From assembly GCA_023449855.1 (NCBI GenBank), contig JAEXHR010000040.1, positions 1-30,129 on the forward strand: a stretch of 30,129 bases of DNA, written 5' to 3'. How positions within the stretch are numbered: the stretch's first letter is position 1; every line of letters begins with the position of its first letter. The notes under the pieces were generated by a model. That model made no database searches, was not told the origin of the DNA, and saw nothing but the letters and a program-made list of their open reading frames with translations. Shown here piece by piece: positions 1 to 10,020 of the stretch. The position numbers and the translations under genes are program-made. This DNA is from Pseudomonadota bacterium (GTDB lineage Bacteria; Pseudomonadota; Alphaproteobacteria; Rhizobiales; Xanthobacteraceae).

Positions 1-15
1 GTAGAGCTCCATCAA

Positions 16-61
16 CTCATGGTTCGAGACGCGCGCCAAGAGGCGCGCTCCTCACCATGAG
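16..61. repeat. Long interrupted palindrome (REP-like intergenic element)
   Basis: The outer arms at 16-23 and 54-61 are perfect 8-base complements. The inner arms GCGCGCC (31-37) and GGCGCGC (42-48) close a four-base AAGA loop, with a GAG/CTC pairing (26-28, 51-53) between them, giving about 18 paired bases. It lies just downstream of the minus-strand monooxygenase gene and has no T-run on either side, so it does not look like a plain intrinsic terminator. From memory, similar palindromes are scattered between genes in Bradyrhizobium and Rhodopseudomonas. There is no second copy in this window. Confidence 0.6.
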
Positions 62-70
62 GGGGTGTGG

Positions 71-1108
71 TTATGGCGCGTTCGATCCCAGCATCTCCCG
101 CACCATCGGGATTACCTTGGTCCCATAAAGCTCGATGCACGCCATCAGCTTCTCATGTGGCATCGGACCCGCGCTATATTTCAGATCGAAGCGCGTAAGG
201 CCAAGCGTCTTCGCCGTTTTCGCGATCTTCTTCGCCACGGTCTCCGGCGATCCCACATAGAGCGAGCCGTGATCGACTTCCTGGTCGAATTCGCGTCGCT
301 CCATCGGCGGCCAGCCGCGCTCCTTGCCGATGCGGTCGCGCATCTGCTTGTAGTCGGCCCAAATATCTTCGCGCGCCTGCGCGTCGGTGGCGGCGACGTA
401 ACCTGGCGAGTGCACGCCGATGGGCTTTACCGGGCGCTTCATCTCTGCGTAAGCGCGGTGATAGAGATCGACATAGGGTTTGAAGCGTTCGGGATCGCCG
501 CCAATGATGGCCAGCATCAACGGCATGTCGTAGCGCACCGCGCGCACCACCGATTGCGGGCTGCCACCGACGCCGATCCAGGTCATGAGATTGCCGGTCT
601 CGATCGGCGGATAGACGCGCTGATTGGTCAAAGGCGGCCGCGTGGTGCCACTCCAGGTAACTTCTTCGGCGTTCACGAGTTCTGCGAACAGGTCCAGCTT
701 GTCCTCGAACAGCGTCTCGTATTGATCGAGCTTGAAGCCGAACAGCGGAAAGGACTCGGTGAACGAGCCGCGGCCGAGAATGACTTCGGCACGGCCGTTC
801 GAAGCCGCGTCTACAGTGGCAAAGCGCTGGAAGACGCGGATCGGATCGTCAGAGCTCAGCACCGTGACAGCGGATCCCAAGCGGATGCGGTTGGTGCGCG
901 CAGCGATGGCGGCGAGCACGACTTCCGGTGCGGACACGGCAAAATCCGCGCGATGATGTTCGCCGACGCCGAAGAAATCCACACCGAGCCGGTCGGCGAG
1001 CACGGCTTCGTCGATGACGTTACGGATGACCTGCGCGTGCGGCAGCATTTCGCCGTCGGGGCCACGCGTGACGTCGCCAAAAGTATCGAGACCGAGTTCG
1101 AGTGCCAT
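71..1108 (-). CDS. LLM-class (luciferase-like) flavin-dependent oxidoreductase
   Basis: This 345-residue protein has the single-domain TIM-barrel pattern of bacterial luciferase-like monooxygenases. The N-terminus MALELGLDTFGDV leads into GVDFFGVGEHHR near residue 44, the EHH segment typical of the family, and LGSAVTVLSSDDPIRVFQRFATVDAAS (written here as a description of residues about 77-103) covers the flavin-site strand and helix. Length is normal for the family. The start at 1108 has an AGGA ribosome site about nine bases upstream. Members use reduced FMN and oxygen on varied substrates, and the substrate cannot be read from sequence. A strong hairpin separates it from the gene upstream, so it is probably transcribed on its own. 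The family call is secure; the specific function is unknown. Confidence 0.88.
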   Translation of the reverse strand: MALELGLDTFGDVTRGPDGEMLPHAQVIRNVIDEAVLADRLGVDFFGVGEHHRADFAVSAPEVVLAAIAARTNRIRLGSAVTVLSSDDPIRVFQRFATVDAASNGRAEVILGRGSFTESFPLFGFKLDQYETLFEDKLDLFAELVNAEEVTWSGTTRPPLTNQRVYPPIETGNLMTWIGVGGSPQSVVRAVRYDMPLMLAIIGGDPERFKPYVDLYHRAYAEMKRPVKPIGVHSPGYVAATDAQAREDIWADYKQMRDRIGKERGWPPMERREFDQEVDHGSLYVGSPETVAKKIAKTAKTLGLTRFDLKYSAGPMPHEKLMACIELYGTKVIPMVREMLGSNAP

Positions 1109-1133
1109 GTGATGTATCCTGGGCTGAAAACGA

Positions 1134-1162
1134 CAAAGGCCGCGCAGGATGCGCGGCCTTTG
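1134..1162 (-). terminator. Strong hairpin terminator after the FAH-family gene
   Basis: A perfect 12-base stem (1134-1145 with 1151-1162) closes a five-base AGGAT loop. On the minus strand it starts 21 bases after the stop codon of the gene at 1184-1882 and is followed by a T-rich stretch (TTTGTCGTTTTC). It would separate that gene from the monooxygenase downstream. Confidence 0.65.
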
Positions 1163-1183
1163 CTCGTCCAGCTTTGCTGGCGC

Positions 1184-1882
1184 TTACTTGGGTTCGCTGA
1201 TTTCGAACTTCAAGGTGCCGATGCCGTCCACCCCGCACTCGACCTTGTCGCCGGGATTGAGCGCGGCCACGCCCGCCGGGGTGCCGGTGAGTATGACGTC
1301 GCCGGCGCCGAGTTCGACCTGCAGCGAGAGCTTCGAGATGATCTCGGCGATGTTCCAGATCATTTCCGACAGGTCGCCTTTCTGGCGCTCGGTGCCATTC
1401 ACCGACAGCCAGATCTTGCCCTTCGAGGGGTGGCCCGACTTCGAGGCGGGGATCAGTGCGCCGGTCGGAGCGGACATGTCGAACGACTTGCCGATCTCCC
1501 AGGGCTGCTCTTTTTTGCGCGAGATGGTCTGCAGGTCGCGGCGGGTGAGGTCGACGCTGACGCCGTAGCCCCAGACGTGATCGAGTGCCTGTTCGGGCGA
1601 GATGTTGAGGCCGCCGCTCTTCAGCGCCACCAGCAGCTCGACTTCGTGCTGCATGTCCTTGGTCAGCGTTGGATAGGGGATCACGCTGCCATCGGCCACG
1701 GCCATGTCGGCATGTTTGGCGAAGAAGAAGGGCGGGTTGCGCTCGTCATTGCCGAGCTCTCGGATGTGTTCGAGATAGTTGCGGCCGACACACCAGACGC
1801 GGCGAACCGGGAATTTGGCGGTCTCGCCCTGGACGGCGATGGCGGCCTGCGGCGGCGGAGTGATCACATAGGAAGCGGTCAT
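1184..1882 (-). CDS. Fumarylacetoacetate hydrolase (FAH) family protein
   Basis: This 232-residue protein matches single-domain FAH-family enzymes, which hydrolyse or decarboxylate beta-diketo acids made during aromatic compound breakdown. Visible landmarks are VWCVGRNYLEH near residue 30, PFFFAKHAD near residue 50, and the metal-binding set in HEVELLV (near residue 79) and YGVSVDLTRRD (near residue 106). A family-typical LTGTPAGVAALNPGD segment lies near the C-terminus. Length is normal. It starts 65 bases after the ABC exporter gene on the same strand, so the two may share a transcript. A small CCGCC-GTGA-GGCGG hairpin at 1918-1931 lies between them. The substrate (for example fumarylpyruvate or an acylpyruvate) is not determined. 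Confidence 0.9.
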   Translation of the reverse strand: MTASYVITPPPQAAIAVQGETAKFPVRRVWCVGRNYLEHIRELGNDERNPPFFFAKHADMAVADGSVIPYPTLTKDMQHEVELLVALKSGGLNISPEQALDHVWGYGVSVDLTRRDLQTISRKKEQPWEIGKSFDMSAPTGALIPASKSGHPSKGKIWLSVNGTERQKGDLSEMIWNIAEIISKLSLQVELGAGDVILTGTPAGVAALNPGDKVECGVDGIGTLKFEISEPK

Positions 1883-1947
1883 GAAGAGGTCTCGGACTGG
1901 TTACAGATGACTTCGATCCGCCGTGAGGCGGCCCCGGCAACGTCGTC

Positions 1948-3750
<1,803 letters not shown>

Positions 3751-3895
3751 CCGCGGTCCAGAAGGCGCAGGACGGGCGGCCGGGCAGGGGTCTGCCGTGG
3801 CGCCCGTTCGGCGTTGCGAAACAGCCGCCTGATTGCCCGTTAAATCGCGGTTTTTCAAGCCAAAATCGGGCTTGCCAAGACATTGTTAACCAGAG

Positions 3896-3933
3896 GAATC
3901 CGGCGGGGTAAGCCGCCGGATTCGGGAGTTTTT
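3896..3933 (+). terminator. Perfect hairpin followed by a T-run
   Basis: An 11-base perfect stem (3896-3906 with 3913-3923) closes a six-base loop and is followed on the plus strand by a short T-run at about 3929-3933. The flanking genes are both on the minus strand, so the T-run faces the unexpected way. It could still stop the outer-membrane protein transcript as a plain hairpin, or stop antisense transcription. Function is uncertain. Confidence 0.4.
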
Positions 3934-4004
3934 GACGTGGAATCCCCCGGACGCACGGCCCGCGACCGCGCGAACGGGGCTTCCGGTTGGTCTGAACTGC
4001 CGGG

Positions 4005-4817
4005 TCAGAAGCGGTAGTTCACGCCCGCTTTCATGGTGTGGAACCTGGTTTCCACCTCGAGCAGCGAACTGGCGAAGAAGCCATTGGCGACGTCGTTTAC
4101 ATTGGTCGCGGCCAGCCTGCTGCGGCCCAGATCCACATAGAGATATTCGGTCTTGAACGACCATTGCGGGGCGAAGGCGTATTCGAGACCGGCGCCAGCG
4201 GTCCAGCCCCACTGGGTGCTGCCAGTGGAGGCGGTTGCCACCTGGCCGATGACGCCGTTCGGCCCGGTCAGGGTGAAGTTGCCTGACGTGTTGACCTGCC
4301 CATAGGCGCCACCGCCAGTGCCATAGAGGAACAGGCGGTCCCAAGCATAGCCGAGGCGGCCACGGACGGTGCCGAACCATTCGACCTGCGAGCCGGTGCC
4401 GAAAGTCGCGGAGGTGACGACGCCGTTGTTGTTGAGGGTCTGGTTGCCTTCGAACCGGCCCTTGATATCGGACCACTGGATGTCCGCCTCGATACCAGTC
4501 ACGAACCGGTTCGAGAATTGATAGTTGTAGCCGACCTGGCCGCCGCCGAAGAAGCCGCTCGAGGTCAGGCTGAACTTGCCGGCCGTGCTGGTGACCAGCG
4601 CCGGCGCTTCCGCCTGCAACTGCCGCTGCGTCGCGCTGAACGGATAGTCGAACTTGTCGCCGCCGAAGCCAACATTGGCGCCGATATAGAAGCCGGTCCA
4701 GGAGAATACCTGGACGGGCGCAATCGGCACCTTCACCGGGTAGGCCATGTCGGCTGCAGCGGCGGGAGCTACAGTCATGCAGAGAGCAAGCGCTGCGCCG
4801 ATTGTGGTTCGCTTCAT
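4005..4817 (-). CDS. Small outer-membrane beta-barrel protein (Omp25/Omp31 type)
   Basis: This 270-residue protein has a Sec signal peptide (MKRTTIGAALALCMTVAPAAA, cleavage expected at about residue 21). The mature part opens with the YPVK...FSWTGFYIGANVGFG segment characteristic of the alphaproteobacterial Omp25/Omp31-like porin family. Alternating beta-strand patterns follow (WFGTVRGRLGYAWDRLFLYG, WGWTAGAGLEYAF, FKTEYLYVDLG), and the protein ends in an aromatic residue (GVNYRF), the outer-membrane insertion signal. The start is supported by a GAGGAATGAGACG ribosome site. It is transcribed away from the AraC-type regulator. The family is confident; whether it is a pore or mainly structural is not known. 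Confidence 0.92.
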   Translation of the reverse strand: MKRTTIGAALALCMTVAPAAAADMAYPVKVPIAPVQVFSWTGFYIGANVGFGGDKFDYPFSATQRQLQAEAPALVTSTAGKFSLTSSGFFGGGQVGYNYQFSNRFVTGIEADIQWSDIKGRFEGNQTLNNNGVVTSATFGTGSQVEWFGTVRGRLGYAWDRLFLYGTGGGAYGQVNTSGNFTLTGPNGVIGQVATASTGSTQWGWTAGAGLEYAFAPQWSFKTEYLYVDLGRSRLAATNVNDVANGFFASSLLEVETRFHTMKAGVNYRF

Positions 4818-5095
4818 CGTCTCATTCCTCAGTTTCTGGCGCGATATACGGCTATCGAGTCGCCGCTGCTGCGCGATTGCATGCGCTCACGATGACAGAA
4901 ACCAGGCGAAGGTCTTGTTGGTTGGCGTAGCGGAATTTAGTTCACGCGCAGTGCTGCTGAACTTCGTGGCGCTGTGGCGGTCTCGCAACAGCACATATGC
5001 GCATTGCGCGTTGAGAAGTCGCAGCGGGGCCCGCACTTTTACGCGTGGTGAAATCGAAAGGCACTGCTACACTCCCGCAAGAAGCGAGTGAGCGC

Positions 5096-6061
5096 ATGCA
5101 GCAGGCCAGTTTCGTCTCTGACGACTTCGATCCCGACCTCGACGATCGCGAGAAGTTCGCACACTGGTGCGACAACATGGAGGCGCTGACCTGTTGCGTG
5201 GACATCACGCGCAACGAGGATCGGCGGTTCTCCGCCTTCGTGCACTGGTCCGATTTCGGTAGCCTTCAGGTGTCGCGTTTCGGCGGCACGTTCAGCCGGA
5301 TACGGCGCTCGAAGACCGCGATTTCGCGCGGACCCGACGATGATTTCTGTCTTATGTTTCACCGCGGCAGTGGTACCTTCAGCATCGACCATGTGGGACG
5401 CGAGATGGTGTTGCCGTCCCAGCGCGCGTTTCTCGGCACCAACGGACTGCCCGCCGATATACGTTCGGACGCGGGTTTTCGTTCGACGACGCTGACGGTG
5501 AGCCGCGCACGCTTGCTCCCGCTCGTCGGCGATGCGGACGCTTTGCTGGTAAAGCCGCTCGACGAGAGCAGCCCTGCGGTCGCACATCTGCGGCGGAGCA
5601 TCGACATCGCCGTCGATCTGCAGCGCGATACCCACGACGCGCAGCTCGATGCACATATCGTGACGACGCTGCTGGACCTGACGGCGCTCGCGCTCGGCGC
5701 GCGCGGCGATGCTGCCGAACAGGCCTCGATGCGCGGCCTGCGCGCGTCACGTACGCAGGAGATCATTGCGGAGATCGATCGAAGGTTTTCCGATCCCGGC
5801 TTCTCCATCGGACAGATCGCACAGCGGCTCGGACTGTCGCCGCGCTATCTGCAGGACCTGTTGCAGGAAACCGGATTGAGCTTCACCGAGCGTCTGCTGG
5901 AGCGGCGACTGCAACATGCGATGCAGCTCCTGACCAGCGAGGCCGGGGATCGGATGAAGATCGGCGAGATCGCGCTGGCTAGCGGATTCAACGAGATATC
6001 CTACTTCAACCAGCGCTATCGCCGTCGTTTCGGCGAGACGCCGAAGCAGTCGCGACGCTGA
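5096..6061 (+). CDS. AraC-family transcriptional regulator
   Basis: The C-terminal third (about residues 215-321) is an AraC/XylS DNA-binding domain. Its first helix-turn-helix is in FSIGQIAQRLGLSPRYLQDL and the second in KIGEIALASGFNEISYFNQR, followed by the family ending RRFGETPKQSRR. The N-terminal two thirds resembles the variable cupin-like sensor domain of this family; no ligand can be named. I prefer the ATG at 5096 (321 residues). The frame is open to a GTG at 5045, which has no visible ribosome site. The gene diverges from the outer-membrane protein gene across about 280 bases and converges on galE with three bases between stop codons. What it regulates is unknown. Confidence 0.9.
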   Translation: MQQASFVSDDFDPDLDDREKFAHWCDNMEALTCCVDITRNEDRRFSAFVHWSDFGSLQVSRFGGTFSRIRRSKTAISRGPDDDFCLMFHRGSGTFSIDHVGREMVLPSQRAFLGTNGLPADIRSDAGFRSTTLTVSRARLLPLVGDADALLVKPLDESSPAVAHLRRSIDIAVDLQRDTHDAQLDAHIVTTLLDLTALALGARGDAAEQASMRGLRASRTQEIIAEIDRRFSDPGFSIGQIAQRLGLSPRYLQDLLQETGLSFTERLLERRLQHAMQLLTSEAGDRMKIGEIALASGFNEISYFNQRYRRRFGETPKQSRR

Positions 6062-6064
6062 GCC

Positions 6065-7078
6065 TTATGCCGAGCGCGCCAATAATTCGATGCCATGGCG
6101 CTCTCGCGCGAGTTTCTCCTCCCAGGCGAGCGCATGGCGGGCGATGGTTTCCAGGTCGTCGTAGACAGGCGTCCAGTTCAAGGTGGCGCGAATCCGGGAC
6201 GTATCGGCGATCATGGTCATGATATCGCCGTCGCGCCGCGGGGCGTATTGGACGGCGAAATTGCGGCCCGATGCGCGACGCACGGCTTCGATCGTCTCCA
6301 GCACCGAATAGCCACGGCCATAGCCGCAATTCAGCGTGGTCGAGGTGCCGCCTTCGCGCAGATAGGCGAGCGCGGCGCGATGCGCCTGGACGAGATCGCT
6401 GACATGGATGAAGTCGCGGATGCAACTGCCGTCAGGCGTCGGATAATCGGTGCCGTAGACGTCAATCTTGCTACGCTGGCCGGTGGCGGCTTCCACGGCG
6501 ATCTTCAGCAGATGCGTGGCGCCCATGGTGGCGAGGCCGGTTCGTCCCTGGGGATCGGCGCCGGCGACGTTGAAGTAGCGCAGCACGACGAATTCCATGC
6601 CGTAGGCTGGGGCGATGTCGTGCAGCATGATCTCGGTCATCAGCTTGGACGAGCCGTAAGGCGACAACGGCCGCGTTGCGGCATCTTCGGCGACCGGTGT
6701 GAAATCCGGATTGCCATAGACGGCAGCCGTCGACGAGAAGATGAAGCGCTTGACGCCGCATTTAACCGCTGCGTTGAGCAGGTTGCGCGAGGTCATGGTG
6801 TTGTTGCGATAATAGGCGAGCGGATCGCGCATCGATTCCGGCACCACGACGGAGCCGGCGAAATGAATGATGGCATCGACGCCATGGGCGTTGATCACGC
6901 CCTCGACGAGATTTTCGTCGGCCACATCGCCGATGAACAGCGGCACGCCTTCGGGCAGATAGGTGGAGAAGCCGGTGGACAGATTGTCGATGACAACGAC
7001 ATTCTCGCCGGCTTCCACCAGCGCATGCACCATGTGACTTCCGATATAACCGGCGCCGCCGGTGACCAGAACCGTCAT
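6065..7078 (-). CDS. galE: UDP-glucose 4-epimerase
   Basis: A 337-residue short-chain dehydrogenase/reductase of the extended type. The NAD-binding VTGGAGYIGSH lies at residues 5-15 and is followed by the VVVIDNLSTG strand typical of GalE. The active-site serine/threonine is in FSSTAAVYG (residues 114-122), and the catalytic tyrosine and lysine are Y141 and K145 in YGSSK. Later family segments RYFNVAGADP and GYSVLETIEAV are present. It interconverts UDP-glucose and UDP-galactose in the cytoplasm, supplying galactose for LPS or exopolysaccharide. It diverges from the glycosyltransferase gene across about 117 bases, where a shared control region may lie. UDP-GlcNAc epimerase activity cannot be excluded. 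Confidence 0.95.
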   Translation of the reverse strand: MTVLVTGGAGYIGSHMVHALVEAGENVVVIDNLSTGFSTYLPEGVPLFIGDVADENLVEGVINAHGVDAIIHFAGSVVVPESMRDPLAYYRNNTMTSRNLLNAAVKCGVKRFIFSSTAAVYGNPDFTPVAEDAATRPLSPYGSSKLMTEIMLHDIAPAYGMEFVVLRYFNVAGADPQGRTGLATMGATHLLKIAVEAATGQRSKIDVYGTDYPTPDGSCIRDFIHVSDLVQAHRAALAYLREGGTSTTLNCGYGRGYSVLETIEAVRRASGRNFAVQYAPRRDGDIMTMIADTSRIRATLNWTPVYDDLETIARHALAWEEKLARERHGIELLARSA

Positions 7079-7195
7079 TTGGATTGTCTCACTCTCCCGT
7101 TTCCGGAGACGATAGACGTTTCGCGATGAAGAGCGGGTTTCGCCGCGTGGTTACTGGTCTCTATGCTTAATGTTGCGTATAGGAACCGGAGCGAA

Positions 7196-8254
7196 ATGGA
7201 GTTCTCTGTGCCGATTGCGGGCAAAACAGCCGAAAAATTGCAGCTGATCATCACCAATCTGCATTGGCGCTACTCCGGTGTGACCGCAACCAACCGCATG
7301 GTGGCGCCGAAACTCGCTGCCATGATCGATGCCGCGTGGCTGGGTACAGATGCGCCCCATGGCATCCGGCGCATGGGCTTTGGCACGTTGCTGACATTGT
7401 GGATGCGACGAATGCCCGTTATCTGGCATGCGCGGCGCAACAACGAGATGATCGTCGGTGTTCTTCTCCGCGCGCTCGGCTGGCCGTTGAAACTGCTGTT
7501 CACCTCGGCTGCACAGCGTCATCACAGCTGGATCACCCGCTGGCTGATCCGCCGCATGGACGCGATCATCGCAACATCGGACGCGTCGGCATCATATCTC
7601 AAGCGTGAAGCAACGGTGGTAACGCATGGCGTCGATACGGATCGCTATGCGCCGCCGGCCGATCGTGCGGCCGCCTTCGCCGAGGCGAAGCTGCCGGGAC
7701 GCTATGCGATCGGCTGCTTCGGTCGCGTGCGCGCGCAGAAGGGCACCGATCTGTTCGTCGACGCCATGTGCGCGCTCCTGCCGCGCTATCCGGATTTCAG
7801 CGCGGTCATTGTCGGCGCGATCACGCCGGACCAGATCGGTTTCGCAAGCGAGCTGCGCAGGAAGATCGCCGACGCCGGCCTGCAGGATCGCATCGTCATC
7901 ACCGGCGAGTTGCCGATCGAGGAGGTCGAGCGCTGGTATCGTCGACTGACGATCTATGCGTTTACCTCGCGCAATGAAGGCTTTGGCCTGACTCTGATCG
8001 AAGCGATGTCGGTTGGTGCGGCGCTCGTCGCGGCGCGTGCCGGCGCTGCCGAGATTGCCGTGGAGGATGGCGTCACCGGAACCCTGGTGCCTACGGGCGA
8101 TGCGAACGCTCTGGCAGATGCGATCGAGCCGTTGATGCGCGATCCGGAAGCTGCACGCGCCATGGGCGAGCGTGGACGCCAGCGAGTGCTCGATCAATTC
8201 AGTCTCGATGCCGAAGCGCGCAGTATCGCCGCGGTCTATCGCAAGCTCGTCTGA
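7196..8254 (+). CDS. GT4-family glycosyltransferase, LpcC-like (LPS core mannosyltransferase candidate)
   Basis: This 352-residue glycosyltransferase has the GT-B fold, with the donor-site motif EGFGLTLIEAM near residue 261 and a GCFGRVRAQKGTDLF segment at the start of the C-terminal domain. The N-terminal half carries SGVTATNR, WHARRNNEM and LFTSAAQRHHSWITRWLIRR, which I recognise as resembling LpcC of Rhizobium. LpcC transfers mannose from GDP-mannose to Kdo in the LPS core. A GDP-mannose synthesis gene lies in the same locus. I chose ATG 7196 because CCGGAG sits just upstream; an ATG at 7163 would add 11 residues. Its 3' end overlaps that of gmhB by 19 bases, tail to tail. GT4 is secure; the mannosyl assignment is inference. 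Confidence 0.85.
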   Translation: MEFSVPIAGKTAEKLQLIITNLHWRYSGVTATNRMVAPKLAAMIDAAWLGTDAPHGIRRMGFGTLLTLWMRRMPVIWHARRNNEMIVGVLLRALGWPLKLLFTSAAQRHHSWITRWLIRRMDAIIATSDASASYLKREATVVTHGVDTDRYAPPADRAAAFAEAKLPGRYAIGCFGRVRAQKGTDLFVDAMCALLPRYPDFSAVIVGAITPDQIGFASELRRKIADAGLQDRIVITGELPIEEVERWYRRLTIYAFTSRNEGFGLTLIEAMSVGAALVAARAGAAEIAVEDGVTGTLVPTGDANALADAIEPLMRDPEAARAMGERGRQRVLDQFSLDAEARSIAAVYRKLV

Positions 8255-8769
8255 CCTTTCAGGATATCCGCCACGAAGGCATCGAGATCACCGCCCGCAA
8301 ACAGGTAGCCGGGGAGATGCGCCGCCGTTGCCGCCTCGATATCGCTGTCGCGGTCGCCGATCACGAAACTGCCTTCACGAATGACCGCCCAGTGCTGCAT
8401 CAGATCGAGGATCATGCCGGGTTTCGGTTTACGCCACGGATGATCTTCAAGATATCCCTCGACGATGCCGCTCGGATGATGCGGGCAGTAGCGGACGTCG
8501 TCGATGACGGCGCCTTTCCTGGCCAGTTCTCTTCGCATCCAGTCGAGCAGCTCGTTGAGCTCGGCCTCGGTGAAATAGCCGCGTGCGACACCGGACTGGT
8601 TGGTGAAGACGAAGACGTGATAGCCGGCCTCGTTGAGCCGCTTCACTGCTTTCGCCGCATTCGGCATCCAGCGAATTTTTGACGGGTGTCCGACATAGTT
8701 GTCGTCGTAGTTGAGCACGCCATCGCGGTCGAGAAAGGCGGCTGGCTTATGCTGCTTGATCGAAGTCAT
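8236..8769 (-). CDS. gmhB: D-glycero-D-manno-heptose 1,7-bisphosphate phosphatase
   Basis: A 177-residue HAD-superfamily phosphatase of the histidinol-phosphatase/GmhB subfamily. The nucleophile motif is FLDRDGVLN (D14, D16), motif II is TNQSG (residues 56-60), the lysine region is RKPKPGM (113-119) and motif IV is GDRDSD (138-143). It removes the 7-phosphate (or the 1-phosphate for the other anomer) during ADP-heptose synthesis. The start overlaps the stop of waaF as TGATG, showing translational coupling. The frame is open upstream inside waaF, but those residues are not conserved. The zinc loop is altered: C95 and H97 are present, but the usual second Cys-x-Cys is H110-P-W112. Confidence 0.9.
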   Translation of the reverse strand: MTSIKQHKPAAFLDRDGVLNYDDNYVGHPSKIRWMPNAAKAVKRLNEAGYHVFVFTNQSGVARGYFTEAELNELLDWMRRELARKGAVIDDVRYCPHHPSGIVEGYLEDHPWRKPKPGMILDLMQHWAVIREGSFVIGDRDSDIEAATAAHLPGYLFAGGDLDAFVADILKGQTSLR

Positions 8770-9839
8770 CAGTGCATGCCGGCGGTTTCGGCTTTCGCCA
8801 TGATGGTCTGGATGATGTCGGTGACATCCGTGGCCGGGATGTCGCGCATGCAGGCATGATTGTTCTGGTGGCAGACCGGCGTGTGGCAGGGCTGGCACGG
8901 GACGATAGTCTTGGTCTGTACGGTGGCGGCGAGGGGATTGAGCGGACCCCACAGCTGCGGGCTGGTGGGGCCGAAAATGCCCACGGTCGGTGTGCCCACC
9001 GCGGCGGCGATATGCATCAGGCCGGAATCATTGGCGACGGCGACCTTGGCGGCGGCCATGCCGATCACGCCGTTGCGCAGGTCGTTCGTGGTGAGGTCAC
9101 GCGCCCGTGGACCGGCAGCGGCGACGATCTCGTTGGCGAGGTCTTTTTCACCGGGGCCACCGATCACCCAGACGTCATAGCCACGCTCCACCAGCAGCTT
9201 TGCCGCCTCGGCATAATAGGTCCAGCGCTTGGACGAGCCGACCGAGCCGGGGCCGAGGGCCACAGCCGGGCCGGTTCCGAGCCCGTTGGCCTGTCGCCAG
9301 CGGGCGATTTCGTCCGCGGGAACCCGGAAATCCGGGACTGGCCAGTCGGCGGGCAATTCGGTGCCCGGCGGCAGTGCCAGTGCGCATTTGCGGTCGATCA
9401 TGCGCGAGAGCTTCTTTTCCCCCCAGCGCCAGTCATTGAGCAAGCCGAAGCGGACTTCGCCGACAAAGCCGACGCGCTCCGGAATGCCCGCGAGGGCCGG
9501 GGCAAGGGCGGATTTCCACGTCCGCGGCATGATCAGGGCGGTGCCGTAGTTCCGCTCGCGCATCAGCGCGGCGAGTTCCCACTGTTTTGCAAGCGCCAGA
9601 CGGCTGCGTGGCAGGTCCCAGACGATCCCGGAGCGGACGCCGGGCATGTAGTCCACCAGCGGCGCCACCAGTTTGGTTACCAGAATGTCGATTGGCCGGT
9701 TGGGCCAGCGCTGCTTCAGGACCCGCACCACCGTATGACCGCGGACGAAGTCGCCGATCCACATATAGGGCACGATCAGGATTGGGCGGGTGTCCGCCGC
9801 TTCCACCGTCACGCCCGGATATGGGGAATTTTGGATCAT
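8769..9839 (-). CDS. waaF: ADP-heptose:LPS heptosyltransferase II
   Basis: A 356-residue GT9-family glycosyltransferase. The N-terminus ILIVPYMWIGDFVRGHTVVRVL (described, residues about 21-42) matches the acceptor-side opening of WaaF. The C-terminal half has ALGPGSVGSSKRW near residue 194 and the donor-binding NDSGLMHIAAAVGTPTVGIFG run near residue 270. Near the C-terminus is a Cys-rich CQPC...CHQNNHACM segment, comparable to one seen in WaaF proteins. It would add the second heptose to the inner core of LPS on the cytoplasmic face of the inner membrane. It is translationally coupled to gmhB and diverges from hldD across 181 bases. WaaC, the first heptosyltransferase, is not in this window. 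Confidence 0.92.
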   Translation of the reverse strand: MIQNSPYPGVTVEAADTRPILIVPYMWIGDFVRGHTVVRVLKQRWPNRPIDILVTKLVAPLVDYMPGVRSGIVWDLPRSRLALAKQWELAALMRERNYGTALIMPRTWKSALAPALAGIPERVGFVGEVRFGLLNDWRWGEKKLSRMIDRKCALALPPGTELPADWPVPDFRVPADEIARWRQANGLGTGPAVALGPGSVGSSKRWTYYAEAAKLLVERGYDVWVIGGPGEKDLANEIVAAAGPRARDLTTNDLRNGVIGMAAAKVAVANDSGLMHIAAAVGTPTVGIFGPTSPQLWGPLNPLAATVQTKTIVPCQPCHTPVCHQNNHACMRDIPATDVTDIIQTIMAKAETAGMH

Positions 9840-10020
9840 GGTTTCAAAGACTTCGCGTATGGCTTAAGGCAGTCGGTAGCCGGTCCGCCCGGGCCAGACA
9901 AGCGGTTTGGAAACCTGTCCGGAAATGTCCCCATCGGGTTGACCAGATCCGGCGGCCCAAGTTGCCTGCCGGGCGGGACTGAGGCAAAGGTGGCGGCGCA
10001 AGACGCAAAACGGGGATTTC
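9840..10020. promoter_or_regulatory. Divergent control region between waaF-gmhB and hldD-hldE
   Basis: These 181 bases separate two divergent heptose operons and must hold both promoters. I could not pick convincing -35/-10 pairs. A GGGG ribosome site lies just before the hldD start. The region is inferred from gene arrangement only. Confidence 0.4.
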
